Positions 1 to 5,753 of a DNA stretch of 5,753 nucleotides are shown piece after piece. The DNA lies in the NCBI GenBank assembly GCA_900754775.1, contig CAAEDZ010000299.1:1-5753 (forward strand), read 5' to 3'. Positions within the stretch are counted from its first letter, which is position 1. Every line of letters starts with the position of its first letter. This DNA is from Clostridia bacterium. Its GTDB lineage: Bacteria > Bacillota_A > Clostridia > Christensenellales > Aristaeellaceae. Under the pieces are notes generated by a model that saw only the letters and a program-made list of their open reading frames with translations, had not been told where the DNA came from and did not search any database. Position numbers and translations under genes: made by a program.

Positions 1-725
1 CCTTTTTGGGTTGCGGCTGCGTCATCCACGTGGCGGGGCTGGCGCACAGAAGGGAGCAGCCCGGCGACGAGGCGCTCTACGACCGCGTCAACCGTGAGCT
101 GGCGCTGAAGGTGGCCAGGGCGGCCAAGGCGCAGGGCGTCAGGCAGTTTGTGTTCTTCAGCAGCATGAGCGTCTACGGCCTGACCTGCGGGCGCATCACC
201 GAGCATATGCAGCCCGCGCCCAACACCCATTACGGCGTGAGCAAATGGAAGGCGGAACAGGCGCTTGCCGAGCTGGAGGACGATGCCTTCCATGTGGCCG
301 TGCTCCGGCCGCCCATGATCTACGGCCGCGGCTGCCGGGGCAACTATCCCCGGCTTTCGGCGCTGGCGCAGAGCCTGCCGCTGTTTCCCCGCGTGCAAAA
401 CGAACGCAGCATGCTCTATATCGATACCCTCTGCGCCTTCGTGGAGCGGCTGGCGGACAGCGGCGCGGGCGGGCTGTACTTCCCGCAGAACCGCGAATAC
501 GTGTCCACCTGCGCCATGGTGCGGGAGATCGCCGCCTGCCATGGCCGGCGGGTGAGGCTGGTGCCCGGCCTGAACGCGCTGCTGGGGAGGCTGGCCCCGC
601 GCGTGGGGCTGGTGGGCAAGGTGTTTGGTACGCTGACCTATGACCAGGGCATGAGCGAAGCGTTCCGGCCGGAGGAGGAGCCCTCCTTTGCCCAGACCAT
701 TCGCATGACCGAGGTGGGGACATGA
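1..725 (+). CDS. NAD-dependent epimerase/dehydratase (extended SDR), 5'-truncated by window edge
   Basis: Probable NDP-sugar epimerase, dehydratase or 4-reductase of the extended short-chain dehydrogenase/reductase family, acting in the cytoplasm to supply a sugar nucleotide for the glycosyltransferases that follow. The reading frame is open through base 1, with codons in phase from base 3, so the TTG at base 6 is not a real start. The Rossmann GxxGxxG segment, about 55-65 residues, lies outside the window. Numbering from base 6, I see VIHVAGLAH (7-15), FFSSMSVYG (50-58, active-site Ser), the catalytic YxxxK pair Tyr76/Lys80 in HYGVSK, RPPMIYGRG (101-109), and RSMLYID (134-140) in the substrate domain. 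This motif set is common in Firmicutes polysaccharide loci and resembles UDP-HexNAc epimerases and WbpV-like 4-reductases, but the exact substrate and reaction cannot be read from it. The stop codon overlaps the start of the next gene (ATGA), indicating an operon. Confidence 0.9.
   Translation, partial: FLGCGCVIHVAGLAHRREQPGDEALYDRVNRELALKVARAAKAQGVRQFVFFSSMSVYGLTCGRITEHMQPAPNTHYGVSKWKAEQALAELEDDAFHVAVLRPPMIYGRGCRGNYPRLSALAQSLPLFPRVQNERSMLYIDTLCAFVERLADSGAGGLYFPQNREYVSTCAMVREIAACHGRRVRLVPGLNALLGRLAPRVGLVGKVFGTLTYDQGMSEAFRPEEEPSFAQTIRMTEVGT
711..725 (+). promoter_or_regulatory. Ribosome binding site and ATGA stop-start overlap, genes 1/2
   Basis: GAGGTGGGG (711-719) precedes the ATG at 722, and the TGA of the epimerase (723-725) overlaps that ATG by two bases. 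This arrangement normally supports termination-reinitiation coupling, and it fixes the start of the glycosyltransferase. Confidence 0.75.
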
Positions 726-1849
726 GCAGAAAGGTGCTGTTTGTGGCCACGGTGCTGCGCATGCATGTGCTGGTGTTTCACCTGCCCTATATGCGCTGGT
801 TTCAGGAACAGGGCTATGAGGTGCATCTGTGCTGCGCCAACGATACGCCCGATCCCCATCCCCAGGTGCCGTATTGCGACCGCTGGGTGGAGCTGCCCTT
901 TTCCCGCTCGCCGTTTTCCGCCGCCAACCGCGAGGTCTTTCGCCGCCTGAAGCAGCTCATCGACGCCGAGGACTACGCCCTCATCCATTGCAACACGCCG
1001 GTGGGCGGGCTGCTGGGCCGTCTGGCGGCGCGTGCGGCGCGCAAACGCGGCACGCGTGTGGTCTATACGGCGCACGGGTTTCATTTTTTCACCGGCGCGC
1101 CGCTGAAAAACTGGCTGCTGTACTACCCCGCGGAGCGTCTGCTCAGCCGCTGGACCGACCTGCTCATCACCATCAACGGCGAGGACTATGCCCGCGCGAA
1201 GCGGTTTGCCGCCGGCCGCGTGGCGCTGGTCAGCGGCGTGGGGGTGGACCTTGCGCGCTTCCGCGGGCCGGTGGACCGTGCCGCGGTGCGTGCCGGGCTG
1301 GGCATCGGCCCGGAGGACGCCGTGCTCATCACCGTGGGCGAGCACAGCGAGCGAAAGAACCACGAAACCGTGATCGCCGCCGCCGCGCCCATCGAAGGGG
1401 CGCATGTGCTGTTTTGCGGCGTGGGGGACCGTCAGGCCGCGCTGGAAAAGCAGGCACGGGAACTGGACATGGAGGGCCGCGTGCATTTTCTGGGGTTCCG
1501 CAAGGACATTCCGGCGCTGCTGGCGGCTTCGGACGTGTTTGTGTTTCCCTCCTTGCAGGAGGGGCTTCCCGTGGCCCAGATGGAGGCCATGGCCGCGGGG
1601 CTTCCCTGCGTGGTCAGTGATGTGCGCGGCAACAACGACCTCATCGCCCCCGGCGAGGGCGGCTTTCTGCGTGCCCCGCGCGACGTGAGCGGCTTTACGC
1701 AGGATATCGCGCGCCTGCTGGCGGACCCGGCCCTGCGCGCGCGCATGGGCGAGCGCAACCGCCGCGAGATGCGCCGCTACAGCCTGGAGGCGGTGCTTGC
1801 CCAGATGACCGCGCTCTACCGCGGCCTGCTGGACGGGCGTGAGCCATGA
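722..1849 (+). CDS. Glycosyltransferase family 4 (GT-B fold, EpsD/CapM-like)
   Basis: Retaining GT-B glycosyltransferase of 375 residues, a usual length for family GT4. It is expected to transfer a sugar from an NDP-sugar to a lipid-linked acceptor at the cytoplasmic membrane face. The N-terminal acceptor domain opens with KVLFVATV (4-11) and FHLPYMRWFQEQGYEVH (19-35), as in EpsD-type enzymes, and carries YTAHGFHFF (115-123), whose His118 lies where these enzymes place an active-site His. The C-terminal donor domain has VGEHSERKNHETVI (205-218), with the basic Arg211/Lys212 near the donor phosphates. It also has the full EX7E motif Glu280/Glu288 in EGLPVAQME, followed by GLPCVVSDVRGNNDLI (293-308). 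The ATG sits in an ATGA overlap with the epimerase stop and has GAGGTGGGG at 711-719 upstream. Similarity to EpsD/CapM is by remembered motif pattern only, and donor and linkage are unknown. Confidence 0.93.
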   Translation: MSRKVLFVATVLRMHVLVFHLPYMRWFQEQGYEVHLCCANDTPDPHPQVPYCDRWVELPFSRSPFSAANREVFRRLKQLIDAEDYALIHCNTPVGGLLGRLAARAARKRGTRVVYTAHGFHFFTGAPLKNWLLYYPAERLLSRWTDLLITINGEDYARAKRFAAGRVALVSGVGVDLARFRGPVDRAAVRAGLGIGPEDAVLITVGEHSERKNHETVIAAAAPIEGAHVLFCGVGDRQAALEKQARELDMEGRVHFLGFRKDIPALLAASDVFVFPSLQEGLPVAQMEAMAAGLPCVVSDVRGNNDLIAPGEGGFLRAPRDVSGFTQDIARLLADPALRARMGERNRREMRRYSLEAVLAQMTALYRGLLDGREP

Positions 1850-1852
1850 CGG

Positions 1853-1870
1853 AAGGGGGATGCGGCTGTG
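1853..1870 (+). promoter_or_regulatory. Ribosome binding site deciding the GTG start of gene 3
   Basis: AAGGGGG (1853-1859) lies 8 bases upstream of GTG 1868. No in-frame ATG lies near the expected N terminus, and the nearby ATG at 1846 is in another frame, so the GTG is the supported start. Confidence 0.7.
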
Positions 1871-3019
1871 GCGTCGGTGCTGTTTCTGATGCGCTATCCG
1901 CTGGAGAAGGACGATAACCTCAAGATCAAGTTTGACGGGCAGATGGCCGCCGTGCGCGCCATGGGGCACGAGGCGCGGCTGATTGGCTGGGACCACGAGG
2001 GCCTGTGGCTGGTGGGGGAGGGTGAGCGCACGCTTCTCCATCGCGCCCGGCTGATGGGGCTGCCGGGATACGAAAAGACGCTGCTGTACGTGGACCTGAT
2101 GGCTGCGCTCGAAAAGGCGGCGGCCCTCAGGCGCTTTGACGTGGTGTACATGCGCTTTCTGCCGGTGTTCCATAACGCGCCGGGGGCGCTGGCCGCCGTG
2201 AAGGCGGGCGGCTCGCGGCTGGTGGTGGAGCATCCCACCTATCCGTTTGAAAACGGCAAGCGCTCCTCGCTTCTGCGCATGCCGGTCTTTGCCTATAACG
2301 CGCACGTGTTCCGCCGCCTGGAGCCCATGATCGACCTCTATACCCTCATCGGCGACCCCTGCGACGGCACGCTCAACGGCCGCCCTGCCATGAACATCCT
2401 CAACGGCGTGGACGTGAGCCGCCTGCCTCTGCATGTCCCGCGCAGGGGCGCGAAGGACATCGGCCTGCTCGCGCTGGCCAGCATGTCGGTCTGGCAGGGC
2501 TATGACCGGCTGATTGAGGCGCTGGCGCGGTACAGGGGCGGCGAGCCGGTCACGGTGCACATGGTGGGCGGCGAGGGCGACGGCTCGCTGGCGGCGTGGA
2601 AGCGGCTGGCGCAGGAGCGGGGCGTGGCGGACCGCGTCATCTTTCATGGCGAGCTGCACGGCGAGGCGCTGGACCGGGTGGCGGCCCGGTGTGATATCGG
2701 CGTGGGCGGACTGGGCCTGCACCGCAAGGGCCAGTACCGCAGCATGACGCTCAAGCTGCGGGAATACATGGCGCGGGGCCTGCCCTTTGTCTACGCGGTG
2801 GACGACCCCTCTCTGCCGGAGGACCCCGCCGTCTGCCTGCGCCTTGCCAACGACGAAAGTCCCATTGACCTGGCGGAGCTGGCGGCCTTTGCGCGGCGCG
2901 CGCAGGCCGATGAAGAAACGCCCGCGCGGATGCGCGCCTACGCGGAAAGCCACATGTCCTGGCAGGGCGTGCTGGCCCAGGTGCTGGAAAGGGTGGGAAT
3001 CGAATGCCCGGAACGCTGA
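1868..3019 (+). CDS. Divergent GT-B glycosyltransferase (GT4-like, no canonical EX7E)
   Basis: Predicted cytoplasmic or membrane-associated glycosyltransferase of 383 residues for polysaccharide repeat-unit assembly. I chose the GTG start because it has a good ribosome site 8 bases upstream and gives the short leader MASVLFLMRYPLE expected before a GT-B first strand. The N-terminal domain has DVVYMRF (91-97) and EHPTYPFE (121-128), the counterpart of the EIPTYPY-type motif of many Firmicutes capsule glycosyltransferases. The C-terminal domain has NGVDVSRLPL (179-188) and GYDRLIEAL (211-219). Instead of EX7E it carries DIGVGGLGLHRKGQ (276-289) and LKLREYMARGLPFVYA (295-310). Glu299 takes the place of the second Glu, while the position of the first is Arg291. 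That substitution is typical of this subfamily and does not by itself imply an inactive enzyme. It lies 18 bases after gene 2 and overlaps the next gene by 16 bases. Donor and acceptor are unknown. Confidence 0.87.
   Translation: MASVLFLMRYPLEKDDNLKIKFDGQMAAVRAMGHEARLIGWDHEGLWLVGEGERTLLHRARLMGLPGYEKTLLYVDLMAALEKAAALRRFDVVYMRFLPVFHNAPGALAAVKAGGSRLVVEHPTYPFENGKRSSLLRMPVFAYNAHVFRRLEPMIDLYTLIGDPCDGTLNGRPAMNILNGVDVSRLPLHVPRRGAKDIGLLALASMSVWQGYDRLIEALARYRGGEPVTVHMVGGEGDGSLAAWKRLAQERGVADRVIFHGELHGEALDRVAARCDIGVGGLGLHRKGQYRSMTLKLREYMARGLPFVYAVDDPSLPEDPAVCLRLANDESPIDLAELAAFARRAQADEETPARMRAYAESHMSWQGVLAQVLERVGIECPER
2988..3019 (+). promoter_or_regulatory. Ribosome binding site and 16-base overlap, genes 3/4
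   Basis: AAAGGGTGGG (2988-2997) lies inside the end of gene 3, 6 bases before the ATG at 3004. The TGA of gene 3 is at 3017-3019. The site decides the start and implies that ribosomes finishing gene 3 keep the gene 4 initiation region open. Confidence 0.7.
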
Positions 3020-4248
3020 TTTACCTGAGCAACTGCGCCATTTCGGCGGACGGACGTCAGAACCCCTTCATGATGCAGGAATTGCCCTGGCTGATGGCCC
3101 ATTTTGACCGGGTGATGATGGTGAGCTATTATGGCGTGCGCACGCTGATGCCCGGCGACGAGCGGGGCGAGCGGCCCTTTACGGCCGTGCGTCCGGGGCT
3201 GGCGGGCCTTCGCGCCCTGCTGAAAACACCGTTTACGGCGGATGTGTGGCGCGAGCTTAAGCATATGCGCAGGGACGGGGTGCTGACGCCGGGCAACGCG
3301 CTGCGGCTGCTGGCCTTCACGCAGCGGGGGCTCAAGATGCACTACTGGACGGAGCGGCTGCTGCGCGGCGTGGTGGAGGCGCATACCACCCTGTACTCCT
3401 GCTGGATGAGCTTTGACGGCTACGCCGCCGCGCTGTCCAAGCGAAAGCACCCCCGTGTTCGCTGCGTCATCCGCGGCCACGCCTACGACGTGGATACGGA
3501 GCGCTTTGCCAAAAACCCCTATATGATGAAGCGGCGCATCGCCGCCGAGGCGGACGGCCTGTACCTGATCAGCCGCACGGCCCGCGCTCAGTTCATGAGC
3601 TATATGCGCGGCCACGTGGACGAGCGCAAGGTGCACGTCCTGGCCATGGGCTCATCCGGCATGCCGGTGGATCACCTGCGCGAGCCGCCGCTGTACACGC
3701 AGGGCGTGTTACGCGTGGTCAGTTGCGCCATGTTCAACCCCATCAAGCAGGTGGATGTGCTGGTGCGCGCGCTCTCGCGCTGGCAGGGGGGACCGCTGTG
3801 CTGGACGCATATCGGCGCGGGCGCGGAGGAAGCGAAGGTGCGGGCGCTGGCCTCCGAGCTGCTGGACCCAAAGGAGAACGTGATCTGCGAACTGCTGGGC
3901 GAGCTGGACGGCGCGCACGTGCAGCGCATCTACGATACGCGCCCCTTTGACGTGTTCATCAATACCAGCAAAAAAGAGGGCGTGCCCGTGTCGATCATGG
4001 AGGCCATGCGCCATGGCATCCCGGTCATTGCGCCGCGCGTGGGCGGCATTCCCGAGCTGGTCACGCCGGACGTGGGCTTCCTCTACGCTCCGGAAAGGGG
4101 CGAGGAGGGCGTTCTGGAGGCGCTGAACCACTTCGCGGCCCTGCCCCGCGAGGAGGCCGAGGCCATGCGCCGGGCGGCCAAGCGCCGCTGGGACGAGGGG
4201 TATTGCAGCGCCTCGCTGCTGCCCAAACTGTTTCCCGGGCAGTCCTGA
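3004..4248 (+). CDS. Glycosyltransferase family 4 (GT-B fold, WcaL/AmsK-like)
   Basis: GT-B glycosyltransferase of 414 residues, predicted to add one sugar to the lipid-linked repeat unit. The N-terminal domain shows MQELPWLMAHFDRVMMVSYY (24-43), the usual helix-strand pair after the first loop. It also has YSCWMSFDGYAAAL (131-144) and CVIRGHAYDVD (154-164), where Arg157/His159 match the RxHGYD-type acceptor-site motif of colanic-acid-like enzymes. LISRTARAQF (188-197) is the family's 'S-x-x-x-x-x-F/Y' helix. The donor domain carries FNPIKQVDVLVRAL (244-257), with Lys248 in the donor-phosphate position, and a complete EX7E motif Glu325/Glu333 in EGVPVSIME, followed by HGIPVIAPRVGGIPELV (337-353). 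The ATG lies inside the end of gene 3 with AAAGGGTGGG 6 bases upstream, so translation is probably coupled. The WcaL/AmsK comparison rests on motif pattern, and specificity is not determinable. Confidence 0.91.
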   Translation: MPGTLIYLSNCAISADGRQNPFMMQELPWLMAHFDRVMMVSYYGVRTLMPGDERGERPFTAVRPGLAGLRALLKTPFTADVWRELKHMRRDGVLTPGNALRLLAFTQRGLKMHYWTERLLRGVVEAHTTLYSCWMSFDGYAAALSKRKHPRVRCVIRGHAYDVDTERFAKNPYMMKRRIAAEADGLYLISRTARAQFMSYMRGHVDERKVHVLAMGSSGMPVDHLREPPLYTQGVLRVVSCAMFNPIKQVDVLVRALSRWQGGPLCWTHIGAGAEEAKVRALASELLDPKENVICELLGELDGAHVQRIYDTRPFDVFINTSKKEGVPVSIMEAMRHGIPVIAPRVGGIPELVTPDVGFLYAPERGEEGVLEALNHFAALPREEAEAMRRAAKRRWDEGYCSASLLPKLFPGQS

Positions 4249-4257
4249 AACGCACGG

Positions 4258-4276
4258 AAAGGAGGGCGCGCTCGTG
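4258..4276 (+). promoter_or_regulatory. Strong ribosome binding site deciding the GTG start of gene 5
   Basis: AAAGGAGGG (4258-4266) nearly equals the full anti-Shine-Dalgarno complement and lies 7 bases before GTG 4274. It is the strongest site among the glycosyltransferase genes here, and may compensate for the GTG start. Confidence 0.82.
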
Positions 4277-5572
4277 GGTAAGCGCATCCTGATTATCAGC
4301 TATTTCTTCGCCCCGCAGAATGCCATGGGGGCGGTCCGGCCCACCAAGCTGGCCAAATATCTCAGCCGCATGGGCCACGAGGTCACCGTGCTGTGCGGCC
4401 CCGGCATGAACGACCGCCGGGACCCCACCCTCGCCCGTGACCTGGCGGCCCTTAGGGAGGTGCATGTCATCCGGGAGTGGAACCCCCTCCGGGACCGTCG
4501 CCCCCGCCCGACCACACCCGCCGCAGCAACGCAGCCGTCCGCGGCTTCCCCGCGCGGGGGAGCGCTCCACGCCGCCAGGGACGCGGCCTACCGCTGGCTG
4601 CGCTGGCAGGCGGACCGCAGCTTCCGCCGCCGCGCCGTGGCCGCGCTGGACGGGCTGACCGGCACGTACGACGTGGTGTTTTCCACCTACGCACCCTGGA
4701 GCGTGCATGAGATCGCCCGCGAGGCCAAGCGCCGCGGACTGGCCCGCCGCTGGATCGCGGATTTCCGGGACGAGGTGGGCACGGCCTTTGCCTGGCAGAA
4801 GGGGAAAAAGGCCCGCTACCTGCGTATGATCAGGCGCGAGGCGGATGTGCTGTGTGCCGCGTCGCAGGGCTTTTTGGAGATGATGGGCTTTGAGGATGTC
4901 GGGCGCGTTTTGTCCAACGGCTTCGACCGCGAGGACCTGCCCCCGGCGGAGGCTGCGCCCGCACGCACGGGCAGGCTGCGCGTGGTCTACTGCGGCATGC
5001 TCAGCATGGGGCGCAAGGGCGTAGGCGACCGCGACCTCACCCCGATGTTTCGTGCGCTGGGCGCATTGATCAAGCGCGGTCAGCTGGCGCGCAGCCAGGT
5101 GGCGCTGGTGTATGCGGGCGGCGAAAGCGCCCTGATGCAGCGTCAGGCCGCGGCCTGCGGCATGGGGGATCTGGTGGAGGACCACGGTCTGGTCTCGCGC
5201 GAGGAATCCATCGCTCTGCAGCGGGGGGCGGATGTGCTTCTGATGGCTTCGTGGCACATGGCCGCCCAACGTGGGATTCTCACGGGCAAGCTGTTTGAAT
5301 ATATGATGATGGAGAAACCCATCGTGTGCTGCATGTCGGGCGATCTGCCGGGCAGCGGCGTCAAGCGGGTGCTGGAGGAGACCGGCATGGGCCTGTGCGT
5401 GGAGCAGGCCGCCGGAGCTGCGGACGAGTCGGCGCTGGATGCCTACATGACGGATCTGGCGTATCGCTGGAAGCAGGGAAAGCCGCTGCTTGAGTCGAAA
5501 CGCCCGGGCGAGGTGGAAACATACGCTTATCCGGCGCTGGCGGCCCGGTTGGCGGGCTGGATGGAGCGCTGA
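4274..5572 (+). CDS. Glycosyltransferase, GT-B family 4-like (RPTKLAKYL / DFRD type)
   Basis: Predicted retaining glycosyltransferase of 432 residues. The GTG start is supported by a near-perfect AAAGGAGGG 7 bases upstream; the next in-frame ATG (residue 18) would remove the first strand. The N-terminal domain starts with RILIISYFFAPQNAMGAVRP (4-23) and TKLAKYL (24-30), a hallmark of WbuB-like and related enzymes, followed by GHEVTVL (34-40). A low-complexity Arg/Pro/Ala/Thr segment follows at 73-96. DVVFSTYAPWSVHEIA (133-148) and IADFRDEVGT (161-170) are further family motifs, Asp163/Arg165/Asp166 being the conserved DxRD. The donor domain has VVYCGML (237-243) and TGKLFEYMMMEKPIV (337-351), where Lys339 and Glu342 stand in for the usual EX7E region and the first Glu is absent. 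It follows gene 4 by 25 bases in the same operon. Which sugar it transfers is unknown. Confidence 0.89.
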   Translation: MGKRILIISYFFAPQNAMGAVRPTKLAKYLSRMGHEVTVLCGPGMNDRRDPTLARDLAALREVHVIREWNPLRDRRPRPTTPAAATQPSAASPRGGALHAARDAAYRWLRWQADRSFRRRAVAALDGLTGTYDVVFSTYAPWSVHEIAREAKRRGLARRWIADFRDEVGTAFAWQKGKKARYLRMIRREADVLCAASQGFLEMMGFEDVGRVLSNGFDREDLPPAEAAPARTGRLRVVYCGMLSMGRKGVGDRDLTPMFRALGALIKRGQLARSQVALVYAGGESALMQRQAAACGMGDLVEDHGLVSREESIALQRGADVLLMASWHMAAQRGILTGKLFEYMMMEKPIVCCMSGDLPGSGVKRVLEETGMGLCVEQAAGAADESALDAYMTDLAYRWKQGKPLLESKRPGEVETYAYPALAARLAGWMER

Positions 5573-5604
5573 GCGTTCCTGCGCGAAAAGTGAGGAGGTT
5601 GTTC
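5573..5604 (+). promoter_or_regulatory. Short intergenic gap with ribosome binding site of the exported-protein gene
   Basis: The 32-base gap holds AGGAGG at 5593-5598, 6 bases before the ATG. I see no convincing -35/-10 pair and no GC-rich hairpin followed by a T run, so read-through from the glycosyltransferase genes is the simplest expectation. Confidence 0.75.
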
Positions 5605-5753
5605 ATGAAAAAGATTGCAATCGCCCTTGTGATAGTGGCGTGTCTGCTGACCGGAGCCCTGCTGCCGGCCCTTGCGGAAACGGACTTGTCCCGTCCCGCG
5701 GCAGCAGAGGAGCCGAGGATGGAGGAAAAGACACCCGGGGAGACGGAGCTTCC
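5605..5753 (+). CDS. Exported protein, N-terminal fragment (signal peptide), truncated by window edge
   Basis: Only the first 49 codons are visible; the frame is open to the right edge, so the product is unidentified. The N terminus is a clear Sec signal peptide: MKK, then a hydrophobic core (residues 4-20, IAIALVIVACLLTGALL), then PALA followed by ETD, giving a plausible signal peptidase I cut after residue 24. The mature start is acidic and Pro-rich (PAAAEEPRMEEKTPGETEL), typical of a flexible linker ahead of an extracellular domain. Cys13 in IVAC loosely fits a lipobox, but the hydrophobic stretch continues past it, so a soluble or wall-associated protein is the better reading. AGGAGG lies 6 bases before the ATG. 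It sits 32 bases after the last glycosyltransferase with no visible terminator, so it may be the last cluster gene or the first of the next unit. Confidence 0.78.
   Translation, partial: MKKIAIALVIVACLLTGALLPALAETDLSRPAAAEEPRMEEKTPGETEL

Noticed and set aside
6..8. TTG at base 6 as the start of the epimerase gene.
   Set aside because: The frame is open through the window edge, and the essential nucleotide-binding N terminus of the family would be missing. The gene is cut by the window, not started there.
673..687. A perfect 6-bp inverted repeat (AGGAGG, AGC loop, CCTCCT) near the end of the epimerase gene.
   Set aside because: It is short, lies within coding sequence (a Glu-Glu-Glu-Pro-Ser stretch) and has no following T run, so it is not a credible terminator. 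A minor effect on translation of gene 2 cannot be excluded.
1846..1917. A 23-codon mini-ORF whose ATG overlaps the gene 2 stop as ATGA and which runs across the gene 3 start.
   Set aside because: It has only a weak upstream ribosome site and a Gly/Cys-rich product with no identity, and its presence is easily explained by chance. It could affect coupling to gene 3, but nothing in the sequence shows this.
638..2953. A 771-codon open frame on the - strand.
   Set aside because: It is the exact antisense shadow of genes 2 and 3. GC-rich codon use with G/C in third positions removes stops on the opposite strand. The translation is rich in His, Arg, Gln and Ala with no recognisable domain.
4061..5269. 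A 402-codon open frame on the - strand, antisense to genes 4 and 5.
   Set aside because: It has the same compositional cause. The protein is low-complexity His/Arg/Gly/Pro-rich, whereas the + strand frames carry clear glycosyltransferase motifs.
5605..5645. A possible lipoprotein lipobox (IVAC, Cys13) in the exported protein.
   Set aside because: The hydrophobic core before the Cys would be only about nine residues, and it continues well past it to a good signal peptidase I site (ALA before ETD), which fits better.

Overview
The window is a GC-rich stretch (roughly two thirds G+C by eye). Six genes are packed head to tail on the + strand, with no credible gene on the - strand. Strong Shine-Dalgarno sites (AAAGGAGGG, AGGAGG), two GTG starts, overlapping genes and the flavour of the glycosyltransferases suggest a high-GC Bacillota, probably a Clostridia-class bacterium of the gut type. 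That assignment is an inference from style, as there is no rRNA or marker gene here.

Layout: (1) 1-725, the C-terminal four fifths of an NAD-dependent sugar-nucleotide epimerase/dehydratase, cut by the left edge. (2) 722-1849, a GT-B family 4 glycosyltransferase of the EpsD/CapM kind, joined by an ATGA overlap. (3) 1868-3019, a divergent GT-B glycosyltransferase with a GTG start. (4) 3004-4248, a canonical EX7E glycosyltransferase that overlaps gene 3 by 16 bases. (5) 4274-5572, a GT-B glycosyltransferase of the RPTKLAKYL/DFRD type with a GTG start. (6) 5605 to the right edge, the start of an exported protein with a signal peptide.

Together the first five genes look like the middle of a surface-polysaccharide (capsule/exopolysaccharide-type) locus. 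The epimerase/dehydratase would make or modify an NDP-sugar. The four glycosyltransferases would then add sugars one after another to a lipid-linked repeat unit on the inner face of the membrane. The initiating sugar-phosphate transferase, flippase, polymerase and chain-length genes expected in such a locus are not in this window. All intergenic gaps are 32 bases or less and none holds a recognisable promoter or terminator, so genes 1-5, and perhaps 6, are probably one transcript.

Nothing here amounts to a clearly new system. The points worth a second look are the two glycosyltransferases lacking the canonical EX7E pair, the Pro/Ala/Arg-rich C-skewed insert in gene 5, the tight translational coupling, and the exported protein at the end of the operon.
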